A program made the position numbers and the translations under genes. A stretch of DNA of 64,000 nt, from NCBI GenBank assembly GCA_027315345.1, contig DAHUYE010000043.1, forward strand, positions 1-64,000. The letters run 5' to 3'. Under the pieces are notes generated by a model, which did no database searches, was not told where the DNA came from, and was given only the letters and a program-made list of their open reading frames with translations. This document shows positions 1-9,981 of the stretch, in pieces; within the stretch, counting starts at the first letter, position 1, and each line of letters starts with the position of its first letter. The stretch is from Actinomycetota bacterium (GTDB taxonomy: Bacteria; Actinomycetota; Acidimicrobiia; Acidimicrobiales; JAJPHE01).

Positions 1-813
1 CCCGGTGGCCCGCCCGTTGCGGAGCAGGATCCGGGCCGCGAAGGTTTCCGCCTCCAACCGGCACCGGCCGCTGGCCAAGGCGCGCTGCAGCATGGCCACC
101 GGGTCACCCTTAGCATGGATCGGGCAGCCGTAGTAGCCGCAGAACCCGCAGTTGTTGCACGCCGGGCGGCCGTCGTAGGGGACCGAGTTGGCGGCGGTGG
201 GGGCGGGGTAGGGATGCAGGCCGATCCGCTCGGCGGCGGCGGTGGTGAGGACGGCCGCGTACATGGGTGGCCCCGGAGGCATCGGGAACGGTCCGGAGCG
301 GGGGGCGGCGAAGGGGTTGGAGCCGGCTTCCCCGGCCACACCGACCAGACGCTCGGCCTCGGCGTAATAGGGCTCCAACTCGTCATAGCCGAAGGGCCAG
401 TCGGCCAGGGTGGCTCCGTCGATCGGCCCCCGTTCCGAGAGCAGCCGGAAGTCCTCTTCCAGGAAGCGGGGTGTCTTACCGTCGGCGTGGACGCCGCCGC
501 CCCCGACCGTGGTGGGGATGCTGTTCACCTCGCCCACGTAGGCCCGATCCCCCTCGGCCTCGCTGACCCGGAAGGTGCGCGGCTCGAGGAAGGGGTCCGG
601 CCCCAGGAAGTGCCGGCTCACGAACTTGATCTCATCGTTGCTGTAGTCACCTAGCAGCCGGCTCGGGTCATCGGCGTCGATGAGGTGGTTGCGCCCCTTC
701 TCCACCAGCAGGACCGACCAGCCCGCCTCGGTCAGGGCCAGGGTGGCGGCCGAGCCGCCCGGGCCCGACCCGATGACCACCGCGTCATAGTCGCCCCCGG
801 TCATGGCGCTCAT
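1..813 (-). CDS. GMC-type oxidoreductase, C-terminal part outside window
   Basis: Minus-strand translation begins MTGGDYDAVVIGSGPGGSAATLALTEAGWSVLLVEKG (FAD GxGxxG), then a GMC-like CNNCGFCGYYGC region; runs off the window edge; followed by the gluconate dehydrogenase subunit 3-like partner gene. Confidence 0.8.
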   Translation of the reverse strand, partial: MSAMTGGDYDAVVIGSGPGGSAATLALTEAGWSVLLVEKGRNHLIDADDPSRLLGDYSNDEIKFVSRHFLGPDPFLEPRTFRVSEAEGDRAYVGEVNSIPTTVGGGGVHADGKTPRFLEEDFRLLSERGPIDGATLADWPFGYDELEPYYAEAERLVGVAGEAGSNPFAAPRSGPFPMPPGPPMYAAVLTTAAAERIGLHPYPAPTAANSVPYDGRPACNNCGFCGYYGCPIHAKGDPVAMLQRALASGRCRLEAETFAARILLRNGRATG

Positions 814-1370
814 GGCTCGCTCACCTCGGCGTCGGTGTAGCCGGCCGGCTGCACGTCGCCCTCGAAGTCGATGTAGCGCCACCCCACCAGGTCCCGATTG
901 CCCCCGTATTCGGGGGCGCCGTACATGCCCTCACAGGCGTGTCCGTAGACCAGTTCGGTGAAGTCGGACGCGGCCCGGAGCCGATCGTCCTGCTCCTCCC
1001 CGGTCAGGGCGGTGAAGTCTTCCCCCAGTTGGGCCAGTCCGTCCCGGTAACGCTCCTGCAGGCCGACCACGGGCCCGTTGAACTCCCGCTCCGGTCGGCC
1101 CTGGGAACCTTCGATCCGCGTCCGCCAGGCCAGCTCATCCAGGGCGGTAAGGGGCGTGAAGCTACTGAAGGACCCCACTCCGCCCTTCCGCCCGGAGAAG
1201 GGGCCGCCGGCCCAGATCCGAGGTGGATCGAAGCTGAAGGCTCCGAGCAGCGTGTCGATGTAGTCCGCCACCCCGGCTTCGGTGGCGCCGGGGTCGGAGT
1301 CGGTTGGTATCAGCCGGGCGCAGACGGCCCGGACCACTTCGTATTGATGATCGGAGAAGAAGACGGGCAT
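810..1370 (-). CDS. Gluconate 2-dehydrogenase subunit 3 family protein
   Basis: MPVFFSDHQYEVVRAVCARLIPTDSDPGATEAGVADYIDTLL is typical of the subunit 3 family; stop overlaps the GMC start. Confidence 0.8.
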   Translation of the reverse strand: MPVFFSDHQYEVVRAVCARLIPTDSDPGATEAGVADYIDTLLGAFSFDPPRIWAGGPFSGRKGGVGSFSSFTPLTALDELAWRTRIEGSQGRPEREFNGPVVGLQERYRDGLAQLGEDFTALTGEEQDDRLRAASDFTELVYGHACEGMYGAPEYGGNRDLVGWRYIDFEGDVQPAGYTDAEVSEP

Positions 1371-1396
1371 GGCCCGGGGACCGTAGTACCCGGCGG

Positions 1397-2980
1397 TCAG
1401 GAGCCGTCGTTGCTGAAGGCGGTGGGCAGCCAGCCCAGGTTGTAACAGGTGTTGATACCGGCCACGGTGACGAAGGTACCGGCGGCGTCGTTCCACTGGG
1501 CTATCGAGTCACAGGCCGGGGACGGCTGGTTGTAGTTCATGGGCGCCCAGGCCAGGGGGGACATCAGCCCATCGAAGGTGTAGCCGGGCCCGCCCGCCTG
1601 GGGCTGCTTCCAGGCGTCGAGCCACTTCATGAAGCCGGCCCGGGTGACCTTGGCCCCCATGGAGGAGACGGCGTCCCCGAAGAGGATCCCGAGGGCGTAA
1701 CCGTCGAGGGCCCACTGGTGCATGGTGGCGGTGGGCTCGTAGGTGGACATGGCCCGGCGGAACTGGGCCACCACCGGGTTGGAGGTGTCCGAGTAGGGGG
1801 CGGAACTGTCGGCGGAGTAGACCGAGTCCCGGCACGGCGAGCTCCACTGGCCGACCGACTGGCCGAAGACCTCCACGGTGGAGACCTTGGCCTTGACGGT
1901 AAAGCCCTGGCGGTCCATGGCCGCGCACAGCTTCTCGTTTCCGGCCACGTCCATGGCGTCGTAGACGGAGTCGACCTTGTCCTCCCGCATGTTGATGACA
2001 TCGGTGTCGAAGGTCGGGTCGGCGGGATTCTCGCCCTGGTGGCTGCCGCCACCCTCATAGGTGGTGGCGATCCCCACCGACTTCGCCTCCGCCTCCTCGG
2101 CGTAGCCCTGCTGGGCCGAGATGGGGATGATGTAGAAGAAGAACGCCCCCCGGCTGACGTGGCGGGTGGTCGCGAACCACTTGTAGATGTTGGCCTGGTT
2201 CTCCTCATTGGCCGGCATGGCGCCCTTGCGGGGGTAGCCGGTTCCGTAGATGCTGAACATGTTCGGGTACTTGTAGTAGCCGTTGCACAGCGGGAACCCG
2301 ACGTCGGGCACACCCTGGGTGTACTCGTAGTGCGCCGAAGAGGCGCAGGCGTCGCTGTTGTTACCGATCAGGGCGAAGACGTGATCCTGGCTCACCAACT
2401 GGTTGGTGCAGGTCAGGTTCTGCTGTCCGTTCTCGGAGTCATCACAGGTGTCCAGCACGATCTTGCGGCCGTTGATCCCGCCGTTGGCGTTGGTGGCGGC
2501 CACCCAGGCCTGGAGGCCGGGCAGGCTGACCCCGAAGGCGTCGGGGCCCAGAGCCCCCTGCACGGAAGTGACGTTGCCGATGGTGATGGTGCTGGCGGTG
2601 ACACCGACGTCACTGGCCCCGCTGGACGTCCCCGACCCGGCCCCCGACGGCCCGCCGGCGCCACCCGCCCCCGCCGAGGCGCCGCCGGCGCCGTTCGAGC
2701 CGGCGCCGCCTCCTGCCGACGCCGCCCCCGGGGTCGCCCCCGAGGACGAGGCCCCCGGGACGGATCCGCCCAGGCCGCTGGCGTTGGTGCCGCCCGAGTT
2801 GCCGGTCCCGCCGCCACTTCCGGAAGCGGCCGGGCCGCCGGCGGAGACCGAGGCGCCCACGCCGCTGGACGTACCGAAGGCGCTGTTGGGCAGGCGGGTT
2901 CCGCAGCTGGACAGGGCCAGACCCACGACGCCGAGGACAGCCACCAGGCACAGGGCCCGCCGATCGACTACGCGACCCAT
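1397..2980 (-). CDS. ABC transporter substrate-binding lipoprotein, branched-chain amino-acid-like type
   Basis: Lipobox VGLALSSCG followed by a long Gly/Ser/Ala linker, then periplasmic binding fold I-like sequence (ITIGNVTSVQGALG...NGGINGRKIVLDTCDDSENGQQN). Confidence 0.85.
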   Translation of the reverse strand: MGRVVDRRALCLVAVLGVVGLALSSCGTRLPNSAFGTSSGVGASVSAGGPAASGSGGGTGNSGGTNASGLGGSVPGASSSGATPGAASAGGGAGSNGAGGASAGAGGAGGPSGAGSGTSSGASDVGVTASTITIGNVTSVQGALGPDAFGVSLPGLQAWVAATNANGGINGRKIVLDTCDDSENGQQNLTCTNQLVSQDHVFALIGNNSDACASSAHYEYTQGVPDVGFPLCNGYYKYPNMFSIYGTGYPRKGAMPANEENQANIYKWFATTRHVSRGAFFFYIIPISAQQGYAEEAEAKSVGIATTYEGGGSHQGENPADPTFDTDVINMREDKVDSVYDAMDVAGNEKLCAAMDRQGFTVKAKVSTVEVFGQSVGQWSSPCRDSVYSADSSAPYSDTSNPVVAQFRRAMSTYEPTATMHQWALDGYALGILFGDAVSSMGAKVTRAGFMKWLDAWKQPQAGGPGYTFDGLMSPLAWAPMNYNQPSPACDSIAQWNDAAGTFVTVAGINTCYNLGWLPTAFSNDGS

Positions 2981-3081
2981 GCGCCTTCCCCCCCTTGGAC
3001 AGCGACGCCGCCGGGCCGGGCCCGGACGGGGGTGCAGCCTAGGGTCGCCCTCAGGCCGCCACAAGGCAGGCCCCCGGGCGG

Positions 3082-4572
3082 TCACGGGCCGGGCGCCGCC
3101 ACCGGCGGTTCGATCAGGTGGAGGCGGGCCGCCTCGGCGCAGGCGAAGGCCATGTCGTGGCCGTACGAGCGCCGGGCGAAGATGAAGGCGATACCGGCCA
3201 GACCGCAGACGGGGGCGAAGATCACCAGGGCCGCCTGCAGGCCGGCGGCATGGTTGGCGGCCGGGCTTCCCAGGTGATCGGCCAGTGCTCCCACGATGAG
3301 CGATCCGGCGCTGGAAGCAGCTCGCACCATGGAGCGCACGCTGGCGGCCCGTCCTCTCAGAGATGCGACCACCACGTCGTTGAAGAGGGCTTCGCTGGGG
3401 GCGATCGGGAGCGTCACCCCGCAGCCGCCGATCAACAGGAACACGCCGCTGAGGACAAGGTTGTGGGTCCCGAAACCGATGGGCAGGCCGATGCCGGAGA
3501 GGACCGAGCCGGCCACCACCACGTAGATGCGGGCGTTGAGCACGCCCCTCCGGTTGAGCCGGTCGGCCACGGCGCCGCCCCCGAGGACGCCGAGCATGGC
3601 CGCCGGCAGGAGGATCCCGGTGAAGGCGCCGGCCGCCACCGGGGAGAGGTGGTCGACCCGCTCGAAGAAGGGGATGGCCCAGAAGCTGAGGGCGGCGGTG
3701 ATGAGCTGGGCCAGGGTGAGGGCCAGCAGGGCCCACCACATCGACGGTATGCGGAACAGCTCCCGCATGATCTCGGTGACCCCGGCGGTGTCGTAGTCGA
3801 CCGTTCCGACCCGGCGGGGGGGAGGCAGCCGCCCGGCAAAGGCCATGGCCCCCTTCTGGCCCGTGAAGCTGGGGGGCTTGAAGCTGGCCGCGGTGGTGCC
3901 GGCCTCGGTGAAACTGGCCGCCGTGGAGCTGGCCGCCGCCGCCCGGTCGGCCTCGAAGTCGGCGTCCTGAATGCCCCGCCGGGGCTCGGGCTGGGCCAGC
4001 AGATAGGCGACGGTGGCCATGCCCAGGGGGACCCAGAACCAAAAGGCCCACCGCCAACCCCCGACGGCCACCGCCACCCCGCCCCCGAGGAAGCCGATCA
4101 GGCTGCCCACGATGCTGCCGGCCTGGTACAGCCCCATCCGCCCGGCCCGTTCGGACACGGGAAAGTAGTCACCGATGAGGGAGATCGACGCCGAGCTGCT
4201 GGCCTCGGCGAAGCCCACCCCCAGGCGGAAGGCCAGCAGCACCCAGAAGCTCCAGGCCAGGCCGTTGAGGCCCATGCAGGCCGTCCACGCCAGCATGGCC
4301 CCGCCCAGGACGTAGGTACGCCGGCGGCTGTCGGCCATGAAGCCGAAGGGAACGGCCCCGAGCACGCCGATGACCGCCATGGCCACGGGCAGGAGGGCCA
4401 CGGTGGCGTTGGAGACATGGAAGGTCCGTTGGATGCCGTTGACGGCCTGGGACAGCGAGCCGGTCTCCCCCGCCCCCAGGGCCAGGGTGGCGGCCAGCGC
4501 CAACAGCGGAGCCCAGCCGTGGTCGATGGCCCGTCGGCGTCCGTCCGCCCCGATCACTCCCTGTCCGATCAC
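3082..4572 (-). CDS. MFS transporter
   Basis: 496 aa with about 12 hydrophobic segments and the MFS motif GFMADSRRRTYVLGGAMLAW. Confidence 0.85.
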   Translation of the reverse strand: MIGQGVIGADGRRRAIDHGWAPLLALAATLALGAGETGSLSQAVNGIQRTFHVSNATVALLPVAMAVIGVLGAVPFGFMADSRRRTYVLGGAMLAWTACMGLNGLAWSFWVLLAFRLGVGFAEASSSASISLIGDYFPVSERAGRMGLYQAGSIVGSLIGFLGGGVAVAVGGWRWAFWFWVPLGMATVAYLLAQPEPRRGIQDADFEADRAAAASSTAASFTEAGTTAASFKPPSFTGQKGAMAFAGRLPPPRRVGTVDYDTAGVTEIMRELFRIPSMWWALLALTLAQLITAALSFWAIPFFERVDHLSPVAAGAFTGILLPAAMLGVLGGGAVADRLNRRGVLNARIYVVVAGSVLSGIGLPIGFGTHNLVLSGVFLLIGGCGVTLPIAPSEALFNDVVVASLRGRAASVRSMVRAASSAGSLIVGALADHLGSPAANHAAGLQAALVIFAPVCGLAGIAFIFARRSYGHDMAFACAEAARLHLIEPPVAAPGP

Positions 4573-4656
4573 CTTGCCGGCGATGACACCCCTCCCCCAG
4601 CTGATCCTTCAAGCATTCGACGCCTGGACGCCGGATCCCTACCGGGGCGTCGACGC

Positions 4657-5139
4657 TCAGCCGGCCGCCGCCTCCACCGCCACCGTCACTTCGATCTCCA
4701 CCGCCCCGCCTCGGGGCAGCGCCGCCACCCCCACCGCCGAGCGGGTGTGGCGTCCTCTGTCCCCGAAGACGGCGTGGAGCAGGCGGCTGGCTCCGTCCAC
4801 CACCGCCGGTTGGGCGTCGAATCCGGGGGCGCAGGCCACGTAGCCGGTCACGTGCAGCACCCGTTCGATGCGGTCGAGGGTGCCCAGGGCCGCCTTGAGC
4901 ACGGCCAGGGCGTTGAGGGCGCACACCTCGGCGGCCTCGGCTCCCTCCTCGACGGTGACGTCCTCCCCGAGCCGGCCCGTGCACGTGAGGCGGCCCGCGA
5001 TGCGGGGCAGCTGGCCCGAGGTCCGGGCCAGGCCGCCGTGGACGACCACTGCCTCGAGGGGGTCATGGGGGGGATGGGGACCGTGCAGGGTCAGACCCAG
5101 CTCCTCGACCCGGGCGTCGAACGGGGGCATCGGCGCCAC
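4657..5139 (-). CDS. RidA family protein (YjgF/YER057c/UK114)
   Basis: VVVHGGLARTSGQLPR...ALNALAVLKAALGTLDRIERVLHVTGYV...RSAVGVAALPRGGAVEIEVTV. Confidence 0.85.
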   Translation of the reverse strand: MAPMPPFDARVEELGLTLHGPHPPHDPLEAVVVHGGLARTSGQLPRIAGRLTCTGRLGEDVTVEEGAEAAEVCALNALAVLKAALGTLDRIERVLHVTGYVACAPGFDAQPAVVDGASRLLHAVFGDRGRHTRSAVGVAALPRGGAVEIEVTVAVEAAAG

Positions 5140-5192
5140 CCTACGGTAAGGCCCCGGGCCGGGACGCCCGGGCTGGAGGGGGAGAGAGAGCA

Positions 5193-5963
5193 GTGACGAT
5201 CGATCGGTCCCTGTGGGGCCAGGTGGAACCGGAATCCCTGACCCGCATCGTGGTGCTGTCCCCTCACTTCGATGACGCCGCCATGGGCGCCGGCCAACTG
5301 CTCATCCGGCATGCCGGGAAGGCGGAGACGACTGTGATCACCGTCTACGGAGGGGCTCCCCCGGCCTACCCGGCCCAACCGACGGAGTGGGACGCGCTGG
5401 GCGGCTTCGGGCCCGGGGATGACGTGGTCAGCGCCCGCCGCCAGGAGGACCGGGCCGCCATGGAGGTGCTGGGGGCCGGGCCGGTCTGGCTCGACTTCCC
5501 CGATCACCAGTACCTGGACCCGGCCGAGCGGCCCACCGCCTCCCAGGTGGCCGCCGTCCTGGAGGGGGCCATCCTGGAACGCGACCCGACGGCGGTCTTC
5601 GCCCCCATGGGCCTGGCCAACCCCGATCACGTCGACACCCACGAGGCCGCCCTGCTCATCCGCCGGGCCCATCCGGAACTGGCCTGGTTCTGCTACGAGG
5701 ACCAGGGCTACAAGCACCTGCCCGGTCTCTTGGCCTGGCGGGTGGCCAAGCTGTTCCGGGCCCTGATCTGGCCCACCCCGGCGGCGGTGCCGGTGGCATC
5801 CGACGCCGAGCGCAAGCGGAGGGCCATCTGGTGCTACGCCAGCCAGATTCCCCCCCTCGAGCGGGACCACGGCCTGACCGAGCGCCTCGAGGCCGGGGTG
5901 CCCGAGCAGTTCTGGCGCCTGCTGCCCCCTCCGCCGGGGTGGGAGGCCCTGGTGGAGGTCTGA
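5193..5963 (+). CDS. PIG-L family deacetylase
   Basis: VVLSPHFDDAAMGAG (PHxDD motif) and NPDHVDTHEAALLIRRA. Confidence 0.9.
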   Translation: MTIDRSLWGQVEPESLTRIVVLSPHFDDAAMGAGQLLIRHAGKAETTVITVYGGAPPAYPAQPTEWDALGGFGPGDDVVSARRQEDRAAMEVLGAGPVWLDFPDHQYLDPAERPTASQVAAVLEGAILERDPTAVFAPMGLANPDHVDTHEAALLIRRAHPELAWFCYEDQGYKHLPGLLAWRVAKLFRALIWPTPAAVPVASDAERKRRAIWCYASQIPPLERDHGLTERLEAGVPEQFWRLLPPPPGWEALVEV

Positions 5964-5972
5964 CCGGCCCGC

Positions 5973-7913
5973 TCAGCCGGCCGGATCCGCCTCGGCGGCG
6001 CAGTGGCCGGGCGGGGGGGGCACATCCAGGGCGGGGTTCCGGTCGAAGAAGCCGACCGGGACGAGATGGAACCCGGTGTACTCCACCGGCATCACCGGCC
6101 AGTCCTCCGGACGGGGGAAGTGGGTGACGCCGAAGGTGTGCCAGAGCACCACGTCGGTGCCGATCAGGGACCGGTCGGCCTGGGTCCAGCGAGCCAGGCC
6201 GTCACCGCCGGCGTGCTGGTTGGGATACTCCCCGGCGGCCCGCATCTCGGTGGCGGCGTAGGGCGTGACCCACAGGTTGCGGGTGGCGAAGGCGGCCCGC
6301 CGCCCGACGCTGGAGGCCGGGTCGGCCAGCAGGGTCGGCACCGGACCGGGGACCAGCTGATAGGCGACCGGCTCCCCGGCCGCGTTGCGGACTCCGGGGT
6401 TGACCACCCGCCAACGCCGGCTGAGGGCGGTATCGGTGATCCGGGCCGCCTCGGATTCGGTGTTGAGGCGGGTGGACCGGGGCCGGAACCCGTTGCCCCA
6501 GGGGTTGGCCGGGCCCGACGGAAGGCGTTCCGCTTCCACCTCGTGGACCTCGTTGTCAGCCCCGTCCACGTCCAGGTCCAGCCGGGCGCAGAACAGGTGC
6601 TGATGGACCGGGGCGGCCAGGTCCCGGGTGAGCAGCGGGGCGTGGTCCGGGCGTTCCCCCGGCTTGACGGCCTGGGTGGAGAGGATGCCGGTCAGCTTGA
6701 CCTCGAGCTGGATGGTGCCGTCCTGATACAGGTACCAGTAGAAGCCGTAGTCGTAGTTGCCCACCGTGGCGATGAAGCTGACGACCAGCCGCCGGGAGCG
6801 GCGCACCTCGACATTCCCGGTGTTGAGATCGGTGTGCTTCCAGAGGATGCCGTAGTCCTCCTCGTGGATGCACACGGCGTTGACCAGGGGGTACGGGTTT
6901 CCGTGCTCATCGGCCAGAAGGCCGTCCATATAGGTGATCTCCCCCAGGCAGTCACAGCCCAGGCTCAACGAGTTGGCGAAGCGGCCCAGCCCCCACTCCC
7001 CCACGTCGAAGGCGTTCTTCCAGCCGTGCATGGGCCCGGGATCCCCGTAGGGGACCACCATCTCGCTGATGGACGCCCGGTACAGGATGGACCGGACCCG
7101 GCCACTGTCCTCATAGCCCACCGTGTGCAGGACCACGCCCTCCCGGGTGTCCATCGACACCCGCAGCGACCACTTCTGCCAGCGGAGAAGGTTCCCCTCC
7201 AGGGTGAAGCTGGGCCCCTCGGGCTGGCTGATCTCCAGCGGCGCCAGATCGGAACGCAGCGGGCCGACGTCCTCGGCCCCGTAGGTACCGGACGCCTCCG
7301 GAACGGGCACCAGGCCGTAATCCACCACCTCCAGCACCTCGGCCCGACCCAGGTCCACGAAGGCGATGAGGCCCTCCACCGGACGGGCGTAGCCGTTGTC
7401 GGTGGCGGTGGCCCGGATGTAGGTCAGGCACCGGGCGATACGCCGTCCGTCCTCATGGCCCAGACCGAACGAGCCGGCCGGCCAGGGATCGATCTGGGCG
7501 GTGCCGAAGTCGGTGATACCCCGGCGCGCCAGGGCCGCCTGCCAGTCGGGGTTCTCCATCACGGCCACGATGGCCCCGAAGGACTCTTCGAACAGGAGGG
7601 CCGGGCGCATCCCGGGCACCGGCGTCCACGACTCCAATTCGTCTGCGTCCCGGCCCTGGCCCAGGACCACCACCGCTTCGACCATGTCCAGCCCCGGGCC
7701 CAGGACGATCTGAACCCGGACCCGGCGCCGCACCGGCCGGCCGGGGCGATGGGCGAGGACCTCCGCCTTGGGCGGCTCCTGCAGGGCGATGTAGGAGAAC
7801 CGGGCCGTCTCGCTCAGCCGTCCCGAGGCCCGCACGACCGCCACGGCCGCCTCGATCTCTTCGGCCGTCAAGACGTCCAGGGGATGGGAGGCGGGAGCGC
7901 CGGCCAAGCTCAT
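5973..7913 (-). CDS. Primary-amine oxidase (copper amine oxidase)
   Basis: Start MSLAGAPASHPLDVLTAEEIEAAV; TVGNYDYGFYWYLYQDG contains the TPQ-site NYD/Y motif; HQHLFCARLDLDVDG and FPRPEDWPVMPVEYTGFHLVPVGFFDRNPALDVP C-terminus. Confidence 0.93.
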   Translation of the reverse strand: MSLAGAPASHPLDVLTAEEIEAAVAVVRASGRLSETARFSYIALQEPPKAEVLAHRPGRPVRRRVRVQIVLGPGLDMVEAVVVLGQGRDADELESWTPVPGMRPALLFEESFGAIVAVMENPDWQAALARRGITDFGTAQIDPWPAGSFGLGHEDGRRIARCLTYIRATATDNGYARPVEGLIAFVDLGRAEVLEVVDYGLVPVPEASGTYGAEDVGPLRSDLAPLEISQPEGPSFTLEGNLLRWQKWSLRVSMDTREGVVLHTVGYEDSGRVRSILYRASISEMVVPYGDPGPMHGWKNAFDVGEWGLGRFANSLSLGCDCLGEITYMDGLLADEHGNPYPLVNAVCIHEEDYGILWKHTDLNTGNVEVRRSRRLVVSFIATVGNYDYGFYWYLYQDGTIQLEVKLTGILSTQAVKPGERPDHAPLLTRDLAAPVHQHLFCARLDLDVDGADNEVHEVEAERLPSGPANPWGNGFRPRSTRLNTESEAARITDTALSRRWRVVNPGVRNAAGEPVAYQLVPGPVPTLLADPASSVGRRAAFATRNLWVTPYAATEMRAAGEYPNQHAGGDGLARWTQADRSLIGTDVVLWHTFGVTHFPRPEDWPVMPVEYTGFHLVPVGFFDRNPALDVPPPPGHCAAEADPAG

Positions 7914-8704
7914 GCCCCCGTTCGCTGGGCCACATAGGCGATCACGCCCTGCAGGTAAGCGCCGGTGTCGGGGAACTTGTGCGCCACCACATCCTCGAAC
8001 CAGGCCGGCACGTAGGACTCGAAACGGCCGGACTCGATCTGGTCGATGACCGGCTCGACTATGGCCTCGGCGGCCAGGACCTCCACGTCGGCCACCAGTG
8101 GGTCGTTGTCGGGCTGCTGGAACAGTTCGGTGTCGAACAGTCCCGGATTGACCACGTGTACGAGGACGTCGTGGCCGGCGGCGGCCAGGTCGACCTGCAT
8201 GCCTTCCGACCACGCCGTCAGGGCCGCCTTGGAAGCGGAGTAGGCCGCCTCCCCGGGCGGGCTCAGCCGGGCGGCCACCGAGGCCACGTTCACTATCCGC
8301 CCGCTCCGGCGGATCAGGCCGGGGAGCAGAGCCAGGGTGAGGCGGACCGGAGACAGGAAGTTGATGCGCATGACGGCGTCCACCGTGCCGGCGTCCAACT
8401 CCAGCACCGACCGCCGCTTGGGAATGCCGGCGTTGTTGATGAGGATGTCGACGCCACCCAGCTCTTCCTCGGCCCGGCGGGCGAAGGCCTCAATTCCGTC
8501 CAGGTCGGCCAGGTCGACCACCCAGGACCGCGAATCGGGCGAGACCGCCTTGAGCCCGGCCAGGACCTGTTCCAGCCGCTCGGCCCGGCGGGCGCAGATC
8601 CCCACCACCGCCCCCCGCGCGGCCAGGCCCTGGGCCAGCGCCGCCCCGATGCCCGAGGATCCCCCCGTGATCAACACCCGCCGGCCGGCCACGGAATAGG
8701 TCAC
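7910..8704 (-). CDS. SDR family NAD(P)-dependent oxidoreductase
   Basis: VLITGGSSGIGAALAQGLAARG, INNAG, YSASKAAL. Confidence 0.9.
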   Translation of the reverse strand: MTYSVAGRRVLITGGSSGIGAALAQGLAARGAVVGICARRAERLEQVLAGLKAVSPDSRSWVVDLADLDGIEAFARRAEEELGGVDILINNAGIPKRRSVLELDAGTVDAVMRINFLSPVRLTLALLPGLIRRSGRIVNVASVAARLSPPGEAAYSASKAALTAWSEGMQVDLAAAGHDVLVHVVNPGLFDTELFQQPDNDPLVADVEVLAAEAIVEPVIDQIESGRFESYVPAWFEDVVAHKFPDTGAYLQGVIAYVAQRTGA

Positions 8705-8842
8705 GGCCGGCTCCCGAGACCAGGCGCCGCCAGCACGGCCGGGAGACTAGTTCGACCCGGTCCTTCCTTGACTTGGGCGGCACCACCGTTCAGAGTGTCG
8801 GGCCCGGCGCCCCGGCCTGGGCCGCGTCATCGGAGGTCGGCT

Positions 8843-9478
8843 GTGAGCAACCGCGAATCCCCGGGGCCTTCGGCCCGCCTCCTGGAGTTGGGCGCCGCCA
8901 CCCTGGGCGAGTCCGGTGGTGTGCCGCTTCACCCCCGGCTGCGCCCGGCCTGGCCGGGAGCCCGGCTGGCGGCCCCGGCCTATACCGTCAGCTGTTCACC
9001 CGGAGACAACCTGGCCATCCACGTGGCCGTGACCCGGGCCCCGGCCGGCAGTGTCCTGGTGGTCGATGTGGGTGACGTGGCCGAGCGGGGCTACTGGGGT
9101 GAGGTGCTCACCACCGGGGCCGAGGCGGCCGGAGTCACCGGGCTGGTCATCGACGGCGGCGTCCGGGACGTCACCGCCCTGGAGGCGCACGGCTTTGCCG
9201 TCTTCTCCACCACCATCGCCCTGCGGGGGGCCACCAAACAGGAGCCGGGTTCGGTGGGGGGCCCGGTCCGGGTCGGGGGAGTGGAGATCTCCACCGGGGA
9301 CTGGGTGGTCGGAGACGCCGACGGCGTCACCGTGGTGCCGGCCGGGCGGCTGGAGGCGGTCATCGAAGCGGGCGCGGCCCGAGCCGATAAGGAGACCAAC
9401 TTCTTCCGTGAGCTCCGGGCCGGCCGGACCACCGTCGACCTCCTCGGCCTCGACACCACTCCGATCCGGGAGCTCTGA
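8843..9478 (+). CDS. RraA-like / 4-hydroxy-4-methyl-2-oxoglutarate aldolase family protein
   Basis: GDNLAIHVAV, GYWGEVLTTGAEAAGVTGLVIDGGVRDV; likely GTG start at 8843. Confidence 0.85.
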   Translation: MSNRESPGPSARLLELGAATLGESGGVPLHPRLRPAWPGARLAAPAYTVSCSPGDNLAIHVAVTRAPAGSVLVVDVGDVAERGYWGEVLTTGAEAAGVTGLVIDGGVRDVTALEAHGFAVFSTTIALRGATKQEPGSVGGPVRVGGVEISTGDWVVGDADGVTVVPAGRLEAVIEAGAARADKETNFFRELRAGRTTVDLLGLDTTPIREL

Positions 9479-9516
9479 TCCGAAGGCGCTGAGCCCCCGG
9501 ACCCCGCCCGGGAGGA

Positions 9517-9900
9517 TCAGTGGTGGGTGTAGTCGATCGGCCCCGCCCCCGGCACCCCGATGGCGAAGCAGAAGCAGTGGATGGAGGCGTGGTCGGTGAC
9601 GGGGCGCAGGGTGTGCACCACATCGGGAGGGATGTGGACCAGATCCCCCTGGCCGATCTCTCGCTCCTCCTCGCCCACCTTCATCAGGCCGCGGCCGGAC
9701 AGGACGTAATAGAACTCATGGGTGGGATGCGAGTGCGGATCCACCGCCCCGCCTCCGGCCACCTCGAACTCGTTGACCAGCTCCAGGAAGCCGCCGGCGG
9801 TGAGGTCCTTCATCTCCGCCGATTCGATCATCCACCACACCGGTACGGTCCCGTTGTGCTCCACGATGGGTGCCTTGTCGCGGATGTTGCGGACGTCCAC
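9517..9900 (-). CDS. Cupin domain protein
   Basis: GGAVDPHSHPTHEFYYVLSGRGLMKVGEEEREIGQGDLVHIPPDVVHTLRP. Confidence 0.85.
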   Translation of the reverse strand: MDVRNIRDKAPIVEHNGTVPVWWMIESAEMKDLTAGGFLELVNEFEVAGGGAVDPHSHPTHEFYYVLSGRGLMKVGEEEREIGQGDLVHIPPDVVHTLRPVTDHASIHCFCFAIGVPGAGPIDYTHH

Positions 9901-9935
9901 TGCGCCTCCCGGTCGGCCCTCCGGCCCGAATGGGG

Positions 9936-9981
9936 CCCGGACGTAGAATATGAGTCACCGTAATAGAGCGAGGAGAAGCCG
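9936..9981 (+). promoter_or_regulatory. Possible promoter and RBS for the ureidoglycolate lyase-like gene
   Basis: TAGAAT hexamer in ggacgTAGAATatgag, then aggag 6 nt before the TTG start; no -35 verified. Confidence 0.25.

Noticed and set aside
1304-3277. 657-aa plus-strand ORF
   Set aside because: Antisense to the substrate-binding lipoprotein; no recognisable motifs.
1397-4057. N-terminal part of the 886-aa minus ORF as a fusion protein
   Set aside because: Residues before MGRVVDRRAL are out-of-frame MFS sequence; the real start at 2980 is followed by a lipobox signal.
3118-5196. 692-aa plus-strand ORF and similar long shadows (e.g. 45626-47470, 49049-51007)
   Set aside because: All lie antisense to genes with strong family motifs; third-position GC explains the lack of stops.
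8705-8842. Consensus sigma-70 promoter (ttgact … cagagt) between SDR and RraA-like genes
   Set aside because: The -10 candidate is poor and such hexamers are expected by chance.
9382-9400. gccgataa sigma-28-like -10 element
   Set aside because: Lies inside the RraA-like coding sequence (RADKETN) with no TAAA -35; chance match.
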